Source: Rutidosis leptorrhynchoides (taxonomy: Eukaryota; Streptophyta; Magnoliopsida; Asterales; Asteraceae). Taken from it: 64,000 nt of DNA. The translations under genes and the position numbers were made by a program. The stretch lies in contig NC_092341.1 in NCBI RefSeq assembly GCF_046630445.1, positions 292,706,001-292,770,000 of the forward strand, given 5' to 3'. The notes below the pieces were generated by a model, which worked only from the letters and a program-made list of their open reading frames with translations, had not been told where the DNA came from and made no database searches. Shown here piece after piece: positions 34,572 to 46,395 of the stretch. Position 1 is the first letter of the stretch, and every line of letters starts with the position of its first letter.

Positions 34572-34961
34572 GATATGTAGATAATAGATATAATAATGTA
34601 ATGTAATGTAATAATAAAATAATAATTTGTATAGTAATAGTAATTTGTATCTTTGTGATATGATAAACAAAGACTAAAATCAACTACGTTTGACATATTA
34701 TCATGGTAGTTTCAAAATACTGCATGATCATTTTTCAACATGTTTGTATAAAACTCAAACTGCCATTTAATTAGTGCTAATTTAATTAGCTTAAATACCT
34801 AATGTACCAGACACTACCCGTTTTTACTCTGAAATGTTTTGCTAATGTTTCAAAAATATAGTGATGTGCCTACCATGAAATTAAAAGAATAATAACTTAA
34901 TGAAACTTTGATAATTGAGTATATTCTGGTGTACTTTGACCCTATGTTACTCCTGCAACGG
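34572..34961. other. non-coding stretch
   Basis: AT-rich DNA; no feature recognised. Confidence 0.6.
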
Positions 34962-35145
34962 TAAACCCTAAACCTTAAACTCTAAACCTTATACTCTAAA
35001 ACATAAACTCTAAACCGTTCGTGTAAAAAACTCAATCTAAATCCTAAATCTAAACCCTAAATCTAAAACCTAAACCCTAAATTTCTAAACCCTAATATCT
35101 AAACCCTATAAACCCTAATATCTAAACTCTAATATCTAAAACCTC
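34962..35145. repeat. degenerate interstitial telomere-like repeat (CCCTAAA)n
   Basis: About twenty heptamer-like units, variants of CCCTAAA (AAACCCT, AAACCTT, AAACTCT, AATATCT), in one orientation. Plant telomeres are TTTAGGG/CCCTAAA. The array is diverged. Confidence 0.7.
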
Positions 35146-35151
35146 AATATA

Positions 35152-35201
35152 CGCTCGAAAAACACGATAATTGTTAGTAGTATATATTAGTTCTTCGAGC
35201 G
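35152..35201. repeat. short inverted repeat after the telomere-like tract
   Basis: Arms CGCTCGAAAAAC (35152-35163) and GTTCTTCGAGCG (35190-35201), 11 of 12 paired, 26-base loop. Confidence 0.6.
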
Positions 35202-35309
35202 TTTTTCCGCCAAAATAAAAACATTTATTACAAAGTGTCTTTATTAAATGTTCATATTTTCATCCAATCTATAATGTTCGTGAACAAAGTTTTTCAAAAA
35301 ACGAAAAAA

Positions 35310-35690
35310 AAAAAATTTTTTTGCTTCCCCCGCTTCCCCCCGATTGATTACTTCCCTCTTGATCCTACCACGGGTTTCAACAACATGAATATAAATGATA
35401 TCGAGAAAGCATTCACTAATAATAACAACGATATCATGAAATCGGAGTCAAGCAAGTTAATTTGGCAAGCTTATAAATGGGTTTGTGGTTACACCTTATG
35501 AAAATATAGAAACGATAAAATGTTCAGAAACTCGAGATGGGACCCGACTACAATACTTAATGACATCTAAGTTAAAAGTTTTCAATGGATCTCTAACGGA
35601 TACAAAAAATTCGCTCTCATTTGGCACAAATGGCTAATTAATCCGTATTTTTTCGTTGCTCCATCACATGAAAGGGAAGATATCGATTGA
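35310..35690 (+). pseudogene. LINE (non-LTR retrotransposon) C-terminal fragment
   Basis: The frame to 35501 ends SKLIWQAYKWVCGYTL. After the stop the same region reads KYRNDKMFRNSRWDPTTI, then VKSFQWISNGYKKFALIWH and KWLINP. This pattern (W..WKxRN..+F+...W....I..+VK.F.WIS.R....+W..WL.NP) is the extreme C-terminus of plant L1-like ORF2 proteins, after the reverse transcriptase and zinc-binding region. Only about 100 codons are left, with stops. Confidence 0.6.
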
Positions 35691-36858
35691 ACAGCCGTTT
35701 AAAAAAAGCGGTTAAAGAAAGCTCTTAATTCATTCGGTCTATATCGGTAAAACATGTGATTATCTGGGTGGTTTGTTTTGGTTCAGAGTAGCCTATTTTA
35801 TTTTTTATTTTGAGGAAAAACATAAATTAAATTATAATAGATTCAGTAGATCTAGTTAAGGTATAAATTGATTCGAACTCTTATTAGTTTGATTGACAAG
35901 ATCCAACGTTCTATTTGATACAAAACATTGACCACTGACCATGACCCTATAACCATTGCAACCATTGCACACACGATATAAACAAACACGACATGTGGTA
36001 TTGAAACAAACTAACTAAACTCGCTTCAGAGTAGCCTATTATTTTTTAATCTTGACATTCCATCATTGTACATATGTTGTAATATTCCTCCATTTGTCTA
36101 TTACGGAGTAGTAAGTTCTCTTTGCATTCCAGGAAAAAGTTGCAATTTTTTTAAAGGCTCGGGATGGTTAAAGGATCGGGTTCCTGTAATGCGATTCGGA
36201 TTTCCTCCCGAACGCGTATGTGTGTGACAATGATGAGTGCCGTTAAAATAAATGATATACTGATGAAAGCTTGTCGTTCAAAAAAAAGAAATAATTTTCA
36301 TGCTAAAATATAATACTCTACAAATAACGATGCTCACAAAATCAGACAAATGACACTATCACACTACTCTTTAAGAGATATATTGTGGCACAGTAATAAA
36401 TAAATAATAAATAAAAGGCTAACTAGGCTTATAGGTTAAGGCTGTAATTTTGTCCTAAACATCCTATAAAAGGAGCGAACTCTTTTGGGCCTTATTTAAC
36501 CACACTATCAGGCCCATACTTTCGTTTAGCCTATGTGAAATTGAAAATGAACTTGGGCAATTGATAACGTATATTATGTTTTATGAATGATGGACGTGAG
36601 GCATTTTTCCTTTTTTATTTTGTGTCAATATTTGTTTTTATATAGGACTCTAGGACCACTACTGGAACATGACATGTACAAATCATTACTATTAATTTTG
36701 TGTTAATGTTTCGGGCCAGTTGATTATCGGTCTTCGGCCTTTTTCAGTTGTACTCCAAATATGAACAGCTAAAATTTTCATCACATATATCCACCGGTTA
36801 TACTTTCCGTATTCAATTTACGTGAAAATGAACTAAAATTCTATAGACAACAAGGTTA
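35691..36858. other. non-coding stretch with a possible SINE-like tail
   Basis: No gene. About 36150-36298 contains GGTTCCTG..GCGATTCGGATTTCCTCCCGAACGCGT, TGTGTGTGACAATGATGAG and then a poly-A run. The core AACGCGT(A/G)TGT..GTGACAA is shared with 11424-11445, also followed by poly-A. Confidence 0.35.
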
Positions 36859-37442
36859 CTTAGGTTCAGTGGCGATTCTAGGGTCAAAACCCAATGAGGT
36901 CCCAAATTTTTTTCGATAACTTACTTGCACAAAATATTGAATGTGTCGGATCAAATCGGGTCGGGTCGGGTCACATCCAAAACACAAATATAAAATTGGA
37001 TAGTACTAGCAAAATATAAGGTTATTCATATTTTTTACTATTGTCATTACAAAAATCATCGTATAAAAGAATATCATTTATACAAAAAAGGAATTAATAT
37101 TTCCACAAATAAGCCCCTACACAAAAATATCATGTATTCAATCCACTAAATACTAAAGGTAAGCTTTTATTGTTGTCTACGAGATTTCATACAATAAAAT
37201 TTGTCCATAATTGCATAATTGCTAATACAATATGCAAGTGGACAATCATAAGTGCGCTAATATCAAATAATTTAGTAGGTCAAATTATTAAAATATAAAA
37301 TTCTAAAAATATATGGGGTCACATTATTATATTTAGTGGTGTCCTATACAAAAGAAAATAATTTTTTTGTGACAATTTTCGAAAAACTAGTGGTGTCATT
37401 GGACCCCGCTCCCTAACACCTAAACTCTCCACGGCTTAGGTT
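36859..37442. mobile_element. second hAT-like non-autonomous element with 8-bp target-site duplication
   Basis: The element proper is 36867-37434 (568 bp). The left end CAGTGGCGATTCTAGG and the reverse complement of the right end CCGTGGAGAGTTTAGG match at 12 of 16 positions. An exact 8-bp direct repeat CTTAGGTT flanks it (36859-36866 and 37435-37442). No ORF. The CAGTGGCG terminus and 8-bp duplication fit hAT. Confidence 0.7.
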
Positions 37443-38072
37443 GAAGTTGATAAAAGAAAATAATTAAATACCGAATCACTCAAAATCTAAATTATTCAAA
37501 GATAAATATTTCAAAGATTTTTCTAGAACTTAATTCTAAATGACAATAACCTATTTGATAATCATTTAGAATATTACAAATGACATAAAATTATCATAGT
37601 AACCTTTTGAATAAAAAAGATAAATAAACATATATGGTTTTTTTTATAAGTGTTTTTAGAATACAATTTATGGGGAATAATAAAAATATTTAGATGTGCT
37701 GAATGGTTAAGAAAATGTTTCAATTTTTAATAGTTCAGCACACGTTTTCTTGTCTTTCATAATCATATTTCACTCAGATGCCTCAAACAAATACCATGAA
37801 TGTTGAATAGTTTAATATTTCGTACTGAATCATTATATTCAGGGCAATCAAATTCAACATTTACTTCTTTCATTGTCATATGTATATTTATGGTTTAAGA
37901 TCTTGCTAATTAAATGTATACCTACGAGTGTGCTCAATTTTAATGATCCATATACTACTGATTTTTTACTATACTTCACAATACTTTAATGCACATTTAG
38001 TAGTATATATGCCTAAAATGGATGGTGTATGAAGTTATCGAATGATTTCTCTGTTTCTTTCTCATTATCAAG
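37443..38072. other. non-coding stretch
   Basis: AT-rich DNA; no gene recognised. Confidence 0.6.
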
Positions 38073-38218
<146 letters not shown>

Positions 38219-38370
38219 TTAAGAGGGCCTCCTTGGACCTATATACATACATATGGGCTGATTATATAAAGACTATACATATACTAACATCACCCTGCAG
38301 TTTTATTGAGAGGAGAAATCTGTGTGTTCAAACTGGAATGAAAGTCGTTAAAAAGCGTAGAAGCTAGTCC

Positions 38371-38860
38371 TTGTCAATAAGTCATCATACTGAGAGTGTG
38401 AGGGAACATGTAGAACTTGAATGTGTCCTAGGGCTAACAGATCACGAACAAAATGAATGTCAGTCTCTATGTGTTTGGTCTTTTGGTGTTGAACCAGGTT
38501 CCCTGTCATGTAAACTGGACTATGTTGTCACAATAGACGATGGTGGCCTTAGTAGGCGGTGTACGCAACTCACGTTGAAGATTACGAAGCAACATGTCTC
38601 GGTAATAACATTAGCAACGCCCTGATACTATGCTTCAGCACTAGAGCAAGATACAACATTCTGGCATTTCGAGGACCAACAAATAAGGTTATCGCCCAAG
38701 AAAACATAATACCCTGACGTGGACTGGCGAGTAGAAGGGCACTCACCCCAATCGACATCTGAGTAACCAATGAGACCATCTGTAGGAGATGCGCGGATCT
38801 AAAGACCATGGTCAATGGTGCCACGAACATAACGAAGAATGCGTTTTATTCCTCGCCTAT
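38371..38860 (-). pseudogene. Ty1/copia RNase H and pol C-terminus relic
   Basis: On the minus strand, over broken frames: RILRYVRGTIDHG, YSDVDWGECPSTRQSTSGYY, VFLGDNLICWSSK, a CSSAEA..Y active-site block, TPPTKATIVYCDN and a decayed tail. These are the hallmarks of the copia RNase H domain, which degrades the RNA strand of the cDNA hybrid. Several stops and frame changes; no LTR recognised next to it, so it is an old fragment unrelated to the copia element starting at 39346. Confidence 0.8.
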
Positions 38861-39261
38861 TTGTTCTCCAAACGAATAAACTTTGTAAAGTGTCAGATCG
38901 AAACGCTTCTACAGGTTGAAAGTGGAGCTGGAGTCGCAACATTCAATCTGGTGTAGAGGAGCAACAACTGTGCAGGTTTGTTTCTGCCATTGATCATGTT
39001 GCTTACGGTGAGACTCGTGACAAATGAGTGTGCTCTTCTTTATCTAATAATTTTTTTTTCTGTTAGTAGGTTCAGAAACCTCATCGATCGAGACCCTACG
39101 GGTAGATGGCCAACTCATTGATGTAAGGTTATACCTCTTAATATTAATCTTTTTCTTGTAGTGTGCTCGATTTAATAGATTACCTAACAAGTGTAGTCTT
39201 TTTATGTAAGGAGCTATTCAAGACCTCTTAATATTAATTATTATTTTAGAGATTTATATGA

Positions 39262-39264
<3 letters not shown>
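38861..39264. other. non-coding stretch
   Basis: Possibly more of the decayed copia relic near 38861-38960; otherwise nothing recognised. Confidence 0.4.

Positions 39265-39345
<81 letters not shown>
39265..39345. repeat. (TA)n microsatellite, insertion site of the copia element
   Basis: About 40 TA units directly abutting the copia LTR start at 39346. Confidence 0.9.
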
Positions 39346-39350
<5 letters not shown>

Positions 39351-39838
39351 GTGCATGAATCCCGAGCCGTAGATTGATTCGTTGTTTGATACATTCTGTT
39401 ATGCAATAATGTTTACTTGTGACTATTGATTACGTTTGTGATTGTGCGTGCTTAATTTGTTAAACAATCAATTAGTTAAACTGCACACACAGTCGACCGA
39501 GTGTGTCCACACACTCGACCGACTGTGTTACACAGTCGACCGACTGAGAGACACACTCGACCGAGTGTGTCTGATATGCAGTATATATACGGGTTGAGAC
39601 TTCTTTGTTGAGATTACACATCCCATTTACCCTAATCGACAGGTTTTCATCTCTGCCAAACTCTAACACTAAATACCACCGAAATACTTCGTTTAGGCGT
39701 CAATCTAATCTAGTAATTATCCTAGGTTTGATCTATTCGATCCCGATACGACCCATATCTCGGTTTAACCCAATTTTAGTGTATTCCGCCTCTAGGATTG
39801 TTAGCAAGCGACCTAAGATCCTTAAATATTCGTCTACA
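39346..39838 (+). repeat. 5' LTR of the host copia element (493 bp)
   Basis: Starts TGTTGGTGCATGAATCCC and ends TTCGTCTACA, two bases before a tRNA-Met primer site at 39842. Size and TGTTGG start are typical of copia. The second LTR is not in the window. Confidence 0.75.
39483..39572. repeat. quasi-palindromic tandem motif (ACACTCGACCGAGTGTG-type) in the copia LTR
   Basis: Four back-to-back variants of CACAC(A/T)(G/C)TCGACCGA(G/C)(T)GTGTG at about 24-30 bp spacing. Each can fold on itself, and neighbours can pair with each other. Confidence 0.75.
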
Positions 39839-39841
39839 AAG

Positions 39842-39853
39842 TGGTATCAGAGC
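39842..39853 (+). promoter_or_regulatory. primer-binding site, initiator tRNA-Met (host copia)
   Basis: TGGTATCAGAGC, exact. Confidence 0.85.
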
Positions 39854-40078
39854 TGAAGTCTCTGGTTTTGCTTGATCTAAATCGTTTTTGGGTCAAAAAG
39901 TTGGTGTTTTTGGTGTTATTTGTGTTGTGAATGATTAATCCTTTTTCTTACGTTATAGTTTGTGTTTTCTTTGTCAAAAAGTGTTTCTGGAGTCATTGCA
40001 GTTGTTTTCTACATTTTGGTTTAGAGTTTTTCATCAAAAATCGACCGAAAAATCGATTTTAGTCTAGAAAACCCTAAT

Positions 40079-40446
40079 AGTCGACCTGTATCTGTCAAGA
40101 ACACACTCGGCCGTGTGTGTCTTGACAATCGGCCGTATGAGTCCCTCAATTGACCGAGCGAGCTTGTTAGTCGACCGTGTGTGTATTACCAAAGCCGTGT
40201 GAGATCAATATAGTTAGTCGGCCGTGTGTGTGTAGTCACTCGACCGTGTGAGCAATACAATCTTCCGTGGGAGTTTGACAGTCGGCTGTGTGAGTTGTAA
40301 TACCAAAGGCATAGTGTGTAACAAAGTGCTGCCAAAATTTTGACAGACAATCGACCGTGTGTCTTACACAATCGACCGTGTGTCTTAGTCAATCGACCGT
40401 GTGTATTAGTCAATCGACCGTGTGTCTTACACAATCGACCGAGTTG
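40079..40446. repeat. minisatellite of (A)TCGACCGTGTGT-type units in the copia leader
   Basis: About 15 imperfect units of 20-26 bp; the last five (about 40350-40446) are almost regular: CAATCGACCGTGTGTCTTA. It continues the theme of the LTR repeats and sits between primer site and gag ATG. Confidence 0.8.
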
Positions 40447-40498
40447 TCTTTTAACCCTGAAACTTAATTTACATTTAATTCTCACATAATTAATTAAA

Positions 40499-40731
40499 AT
40501 GTCGGACACTAATGAACAAGCGGCTAATGAACTCAGTGCTTTAGTGATTTCACCTGGACTTCAAAAATTAATACTTTCTGAGAATGAGTCTGGAACTTCC
40601 AATAAGGTTCCCAAGCTTGACAACCTAAAGGACTTTTTGGACTGAAAGGCGCGTTTTATGATATATCTGAATGGTATAGATTCTAGACTATGGGAGTTTA
40701 TTAAGACTGAATTTGCATGGCCAAATGGGGC
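40499..40731 (+). pseudogene. gag of host copia element, part 1 (before element F)
   Basis: ATG 40499 opens MSDTNEQAANELSALVISPG, then KVPKLDNLKDFLD, an in-frame TGA at 40643, then KARFMIYLNGIDSRLWEFI. This is the N-terminal part of a copia-type (UBN2-like) gag. The frame is interrupted by element F after GGGGC and resumes in the same frame at 49104. Confidence 0.8.
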
Positions 40732-41993
40732 TGTGACGATCGCTCCAAATTCATATGGACGAACACGTCATTCATTGATTTCATTGCGAGGTATTTGACC
40801 TCTATATGATACGTTTTGTAAACATTGCATTCTTTTGAAAAGGCACACCATAAATGAATATTTAAATCAAAGGTTTTCGACATCTGATGATTTCTACATA
40901 TAGACAATCACCATAAATAATAGTTTACAACAGTATTTCCGTTGACAATGCAGTCAAAATAAGATACATGGTGATGATTTGGTGAATGCAACGTTTCCTT
41001 GAAAAATATGTCATGTAAGAATCCATGCACATAGCTTGTCTAACATCTAAGCAAACAGCGGAAGACTTCTAGGAAACCTGAGAATAAACATGCTAACAAG
41101 TGTCAACACAAAAGTTGGTGAGTTCATAGTTTTAATGTTGCGCATAATCTGTATATAAAGGTGGATCACAAGATTTCAGTTGTTTCATCCAGAAACGTTT
41201 ATCAAAATATTCTACGAAATTGAGCACCCTGGTAACTAAACTTAACGTATATATAATTTATACCCTTTGTATAATCATCTTAATAATACACGCAAACCAA
41301 CGTGTACACTTCTCAAATAGTATACGTCCATTAAAAGGCTAGTGCTCTAGCTCGGACGGGGATATCAAGCCCTATGGATCCATATACAACTACTCGCGCC
41401 CACCAGTTCTTATAACTGGCAGTTACTAGTTACCAAAGCTAAGGGATTTTCGATTCAAACTCGGTGTAGAATTTAATATGTACTTGTGTCCATTGCGTTT
41501 AAATTAAAGTGCATGTATTCTCAGCCCAAAAATATATATTGCAAAAGCAATTAAAAAGGGAGCAAATGAAACTCACACATATAAATATTGTAAATCAGTT
41601 AATAAAGCATTTGCATGTATTCTCAGCCCAAAAATGTAGAGAGTAAAAGGGATCATATGAAACTCACCTTAGCAGCATATAAAGTCGTTCACCAAAATGT
41701 GATCGAAACACGGATTACCAAATAACCGTAAATCTCAACATATCAATATTGAGATTCAATATTCTAGAAAAGTACGTAGACGTAACGGAGATGATAACAC
41801 TAGGTTTGACTTGCAAATAATACCCATGAATATTACCCATAACCTCCTTGGCAACAACCCATAATTTCCTTAGCTTTATCCCGCTCATAAAACTATTTTG
41901 AAGGTGACACGCTCATAACCTCGTCGTAGTATTTTATGTATATATACTACTAATAATAATATTATAATAAGATTAATAATAATAATATTAATC

Positions 41994-42047
<54 letters not shown>

Positions 42048-42133
42048 TAATAAATAAATATCTACGGAGTAATTACAATGAGATCAGAAACAGAAATGAT
42101 CGGGTATTTATAGTTGTGGCCTGTCCCTGGTGG

Positions 42134-42182
42134 CCATGCGATCGCATGGCTGGGAAGGCTATATCCCATGCGATCGCATGGG
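42134..42182. repeat. pair of perfect palindromes CCATGCGATCGCATGG in the element F LTR
   Basis: 42134-42149 and 42165-42182, offset 31 bp. The other LTR has the same pair (about 48157 and 48188), the first with one change. The same motif pair occurs in element C. Confidence 0.85.
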
Positions 42183-42477
42183 CCGGCTGTCCAGCACACA
42201 ATCCTTTTGTTTTCTTGCTTGTCGACATATTTTAATATTAATATAATATATATAATTTATATAATTAATTATATATTATATTAAATTCATGTGCATAGTT
42301 AATTTGTAATTTTTATCCCGAAAAGTCGTACGTCGTCACTCGACTTATGTCCCGGTTCCGGTTTTTCGAACGCCCTTTCGTACGTTGAGAAAACTAGTTC
42401 TTTTCGTTTCGTGACTCTTACCTTTGTCAAAATATAGTCTTAAATCATCCATAAACTATACCACCTTTGTCATTTTT

Positions 42478-42604
42478 ACTGTAGCAATTCACTGTAGCAA
42501 AGTCAATTTTTTTTACTGTAGCAATTTCATTGTAGCAAATAGTGATTTTCGAAAACACTGTAGCATTTTGGGTACTGTAGCAATTTGAAAATACTGTAGC
42601 AAAT
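42478..42604. repeat. dispersed ACTGTAGCAA decamer, about seven copies
   Basis: ACTGTAGCAA or one-base variants recur every 15-25 bp in the element F LTR, conserved in the second LTR at about 48502-48628. On the element's sense strand the word is TTGCTACAGT. Confidence 0.75.
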
Positions 42605-43075
42605 TAGTGTTTTACTGGTTCATCTTAAACGCTTTAGTTAACTTATCTAAATATCAATCGAATCAATAAACGAATGTTACTATCGTTTACTAAATAACTT
42701 GAAATTATATATATGTATATATCTTTTTAATATACATAAATCAATTTTTAAATACACATTGGAAGTTATTTATAAATAAATTTTAATAATAAATATTTCA
42801 ACTTATCATATATATTCAAATAGATATTTAAATCAATAAGTTTAATGTACGGTATCAAATAATTAATACATTGTTACCTTTTCAAGTTATAGTATATGTA
42901 TCTATTTACATATAATTGTTCGTGAATCGTCGAAAACAACCGAAGGGTATTTAAATATATAAAAGTAGTTCAAAATTTTTGAGATTCAGTTTTACAGACT
43001 TTGCTTATCATGTCGTAAATGTTAATCATACAAAGATTATGTTTAAATTTGGTCAGAAATTTCCGGGTCATCACA

Positions 43076-43112
43076 GTACCTACCCGTTAAAGAAATTTCG
43101 TCCCGAAATTTG
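43076..43112 (-). promoter_or_regulatory. 3' interior end of element F (polypurine region)
   Basis: On the minus strand AAATTTCGGGACGAAATTTC, then TTTAACGGGTAGGTACTG leading into the 3' LTR. The same block precedes the 3' LTR of element A. Confidence 0.6.
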
Positions 43113-45861
43113 AGTGAGGTCGTCATGGCTAATAAAAATGTTTTAATGATGAATATGAGTTGATAATAGAGTTTTATCACCGTTAAATAATATGGATAAA
43201 ACAATCCAATTACTCGAAGCGTATGAGGGAAGTTATCGTAATAAAGTGAAATATAGAATAGAGATGCGTCTTTATCTCTTGACGTAGTAAAGATTGATTT
43301 TCGGAATTTAAGGAATAGAAGATCTTCATAATTTAAATAGGATTTGATTCTTCAGGAATTAAGGAAATTACGATTTCCTTTGATTAAATGCGTAATCTGC
43401 CTCGATTGCTATGTCTGATATTTCGCTATAAATTGACCTCTTTCGTTTCATTTATTTTCACCACTCCTATAAACTTCTTCCTTATTTCATACTTTCAAAA
43501 TATTGTGAAAATGCTTCATCCAGTTCTGATTCTTGATATACTCCTAACTTTCATATCTGTCATTCTTCTTTTTCATCTACCACCAGAGGAAGTTATTTTC
43601 TTCTACCATTACCTTGGGGTTATAGTGTTTTCATTCTCCCGTGTCTTTACATTGATGTACGTATTGATATACATGGTTTGTAAATTTCGGGGTTGTTATC
43701 GGGCCTATATTCTCCTTTATATTTCGGAGCTACATGCTTTCGATTTCTCTTCCCAACCTTAAGTCAAGCGGATAATGGTTCAGAATTTGTAGGTATGAAT
43801 TTCGGATGAACATAATTAATGTTCTAAGAAATAAATTGTAATGGCACGATCTTGATTTGTCAAATTACCAGAATATCTGGAAAAGACCGAATCATCAAGC
43901 AATATATTTTCTTGATATATTTAGAGATTATATAGAATGAAAGAGTTATGTAACATGGTTTATGATGAGGGTATGATCTATGAACCTTTATCACATTCCA
44001 TTAGAAACTCAGCATGATTTACTGTAATATAATCACGTTGATCAAGTGTCATTATATTATACTAACTCATGCTTCAGTTCTCAATATTACTTCAAAACAT
44101 CCATTTTTTGTTCCAGATTTTAGAAACCTAAATAGTTTCTTTTATGATGTAACACAGATAGTGTGAAGAGATGAATGATTTCCGATAAGAATAGGTATGA
44201 AGATATCTTCAGAAATATCGAGGATATTTATAATGAAAGATACGATGATATCTTAGAATTTCTAATATCAGAGGATGATGAAGAATATTGTCCGCAAGAG
44301 TTTAGATTCGGAAGCAAGGTATTCGTTAATGGCTTCAGCAGATACTGAATCATTTGGATTCTTTGAAGACAGGTTTCGTCCTTGTGATTTATCCACAGCC
44401 TCTTTCATACTTTGCTCAATCCGTTTTCCAGTTCCAAACTTTCTCTTTTTCTCAGCTTTACCACCATACTATTCTTTTCATCAAACTTTTGACTGTTAAG
44501 GTCGTTTACAGTTTTTGCTGCTTCATCAACATTTTTCCAAAATTCGGAGAACTAGTTTCGTAGTTTGGGGTGTTTTTCGGAAACTTCACATTCGAAGTAT
44601 GTAAGTCCAGGAGGTAGACGTTATATGTATACATATAACTGTTGGCGTAGACGTGCTACAAGATTTCAAAATACTGATTGCTAATTCCCGATAGTTGGTA
44701 TGGCAATTGCCGTTATAAGATGTGTATGAGTACATGATACGGTTTCAATGAGTATAAGGATTTTTCGAAAGGTCAAAGATCAATGAAGTTGTTGGTAAAT
44801 TTACTGCTAATGTGGTGGAACATGAAAGATTCCCTGATAACAAAAACGTATGTGCCAAAGTTACAAGTCTGAAAGGTCGTCGTTGACTGGTTGCATGGTT
44901 GATAATACTGGATACTTTGAAAAGGAATTGCAAGGTTATTTTCGGTAAAAACAATGCTAAAGGATCTTGCATAGTTTTGAAGTCAAAGTATAGCTTTGAA
45001 AGATGTAGAGATCTAAGAATGATGTCACCCGTTAAATCTTGACTTGGATTCTGATCCGTCAATATCAGAATATGTAATTGAATTTGTATGGAAACGATTG
45101 TATATCGCAGTGAGCATAGTTAATAATTTTTGAATCAAAGTTGAAGAATGTACAGTATAACATATTAATTGTGAACTTATATATTTCTCGGGAATTACCT
45201 ACCCGTTAAAGATTTCACAAGTAATATTTTGTACAAAAGAATTTTTATTACCGTCTTTATGAAAATATATGTATGTATATTTTCTTCAGATGTAATACAA
45301 ATTTGATGAGTTAATATCATATTAAGCTCATTTGATTTTTGACTTGAATTAGAAATGAATAATCTCTAAAACATTAAAGATTTAATAATCTTTACGAAGT
45401 ATTTTACTAATGTAATCAATACTCAGTTTTATTGATATTTTCTCAGTGAATCATGTTGGTGCTCATGGAACTCTTGCTAACTTCGCAAGGTACGAATGAT
45501 GTTTTCTAGAAAGTTTCGAATACATCGAAGATGAAAGTATAAAATCAACCATATAATTGAATAATATACTTAGTTTATTATGAAATGGAATTCATTGAGT
45601 TGGAAACAGAGATTGTAGTTAACAATGGTTAAGTCATTAACAAAGGATGTACATCATAGCATATTAGTAATATGAATTAACCGAGTAGTACCTACCAGTT
45701 AAGATTCACACGTAATAACTTGGTACGAAAAGATTTATTTTGATTTCAAAATTCATATATATTAAATATACATAAAATTTCTTCAGGGGAAATAAGTTAA
45801 TACTTCATCGGTTATTGTTGCTAGTATTTCTTGGTAACTACGATGCGTATGACGTTGATGT
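43113..45861 (-). other. interior of element F without recognisable gag-pol
   Basis: Neither strand shows gag, zinc knuckle, protease, reverse transcriptase or integrase motifs. Degenerate copies of the CGGGTAGGTA(C/A)T(A/T)CCCG hairpin word occur at 45190-45205 and 45682-45697. Short frames on either strand (for example 44745-45062 minus, 43388-43762 plus) have no family signature and I do not call them genes. Confidence 0.6.
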
Positions 45862-46395
45862 TCAAGGTACATATTGTGATGTTGAGGCTTGCGGTGCGGA
45901 TGTTGTTGATGGTGGTAATGGTACTGTTGGTGTTGTTGTCGGTGGTACTGTTGATGCCGAAGATTCTGCTGGTGCTTGTAACCTTTGCACCATATTCTCT
46001 AAAGCCTTTACCCGAGCGCGAAGCTCGTTGACTTCTTCTACTACACCGGGATGATTGGCGGTTCGGACGAGTGGATGAATAAGATCCAGAATTTGAGAGA
46101 GTATATGATCATGACGAGATATTCTGGAGATGAGAGAGAAAATGGTATTACGAACAGGTTCGCCGGTAAGTGCTTCAGGTTCTTCGCCAAGAGGGCAATG
46201 TGGTGGATGGAAGGGATCGCCTTATTCTTGTCTCTAATAATTAAGTAGGCTATGAACCCATCCCCAATTCATCCAGAATAGATGATGGCTAATTAGTTGA
46301 TCCATTCCGGTTACACTGTCTTCGGAATTCAGGTGAATATCCATATCGGAATAGCTGTCAGAGTTTAAGGAATTTGAACTAGATACGGGATCCAT
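45862..46395 (-). pseudogene. pre-gag ORF of element F with coiled coil, broken
   Basis: From ATG 46395 (minus): MDPVSSSNSLNSDSYSDMD, continuing to a stop after SLLNY. A second segment in another frame reads GDPFHPPHCPLGEEPEALTG, NTIFSLISRISRHDHILSQI, then VEEVNELRARVKALENMVQ and a Ser/Thr/Pro-rich tail ending at 45862. The coiled coil shares ELRARV/TLRARV-type wording and position with the pre-gag ORF of element A. The frame change and stop near 46230 make it inactive. The ATG follows TAATTATACAAG, an acceptor-like site. Confidence 0.65.

Larger units (their letters stand above)
40732..43075 (-). repeat. 3' LTR of element F (2344 bp)
   Basis: Plus-strand ends TGTGACGATCG and GGGTCATCACA. 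Contains a (TAA)n microsatellite about 24 bp longer than in the other LTR (41980-42045 region). Confidence 0.9.

Noticed and set aside
40186..40509. Minus-strand frame with repeated HGRLTKT-type peptide
   Set aside because: It is the antisense translation of the TCGACCGTGTGT minisatellite in the copia leader.
43388..43762. 124-codon hydrophobic frame on the plus strand inside element F
   Set aside because: Antisense to the element, no homology recognised, composition as expected from AT-rich DNA.
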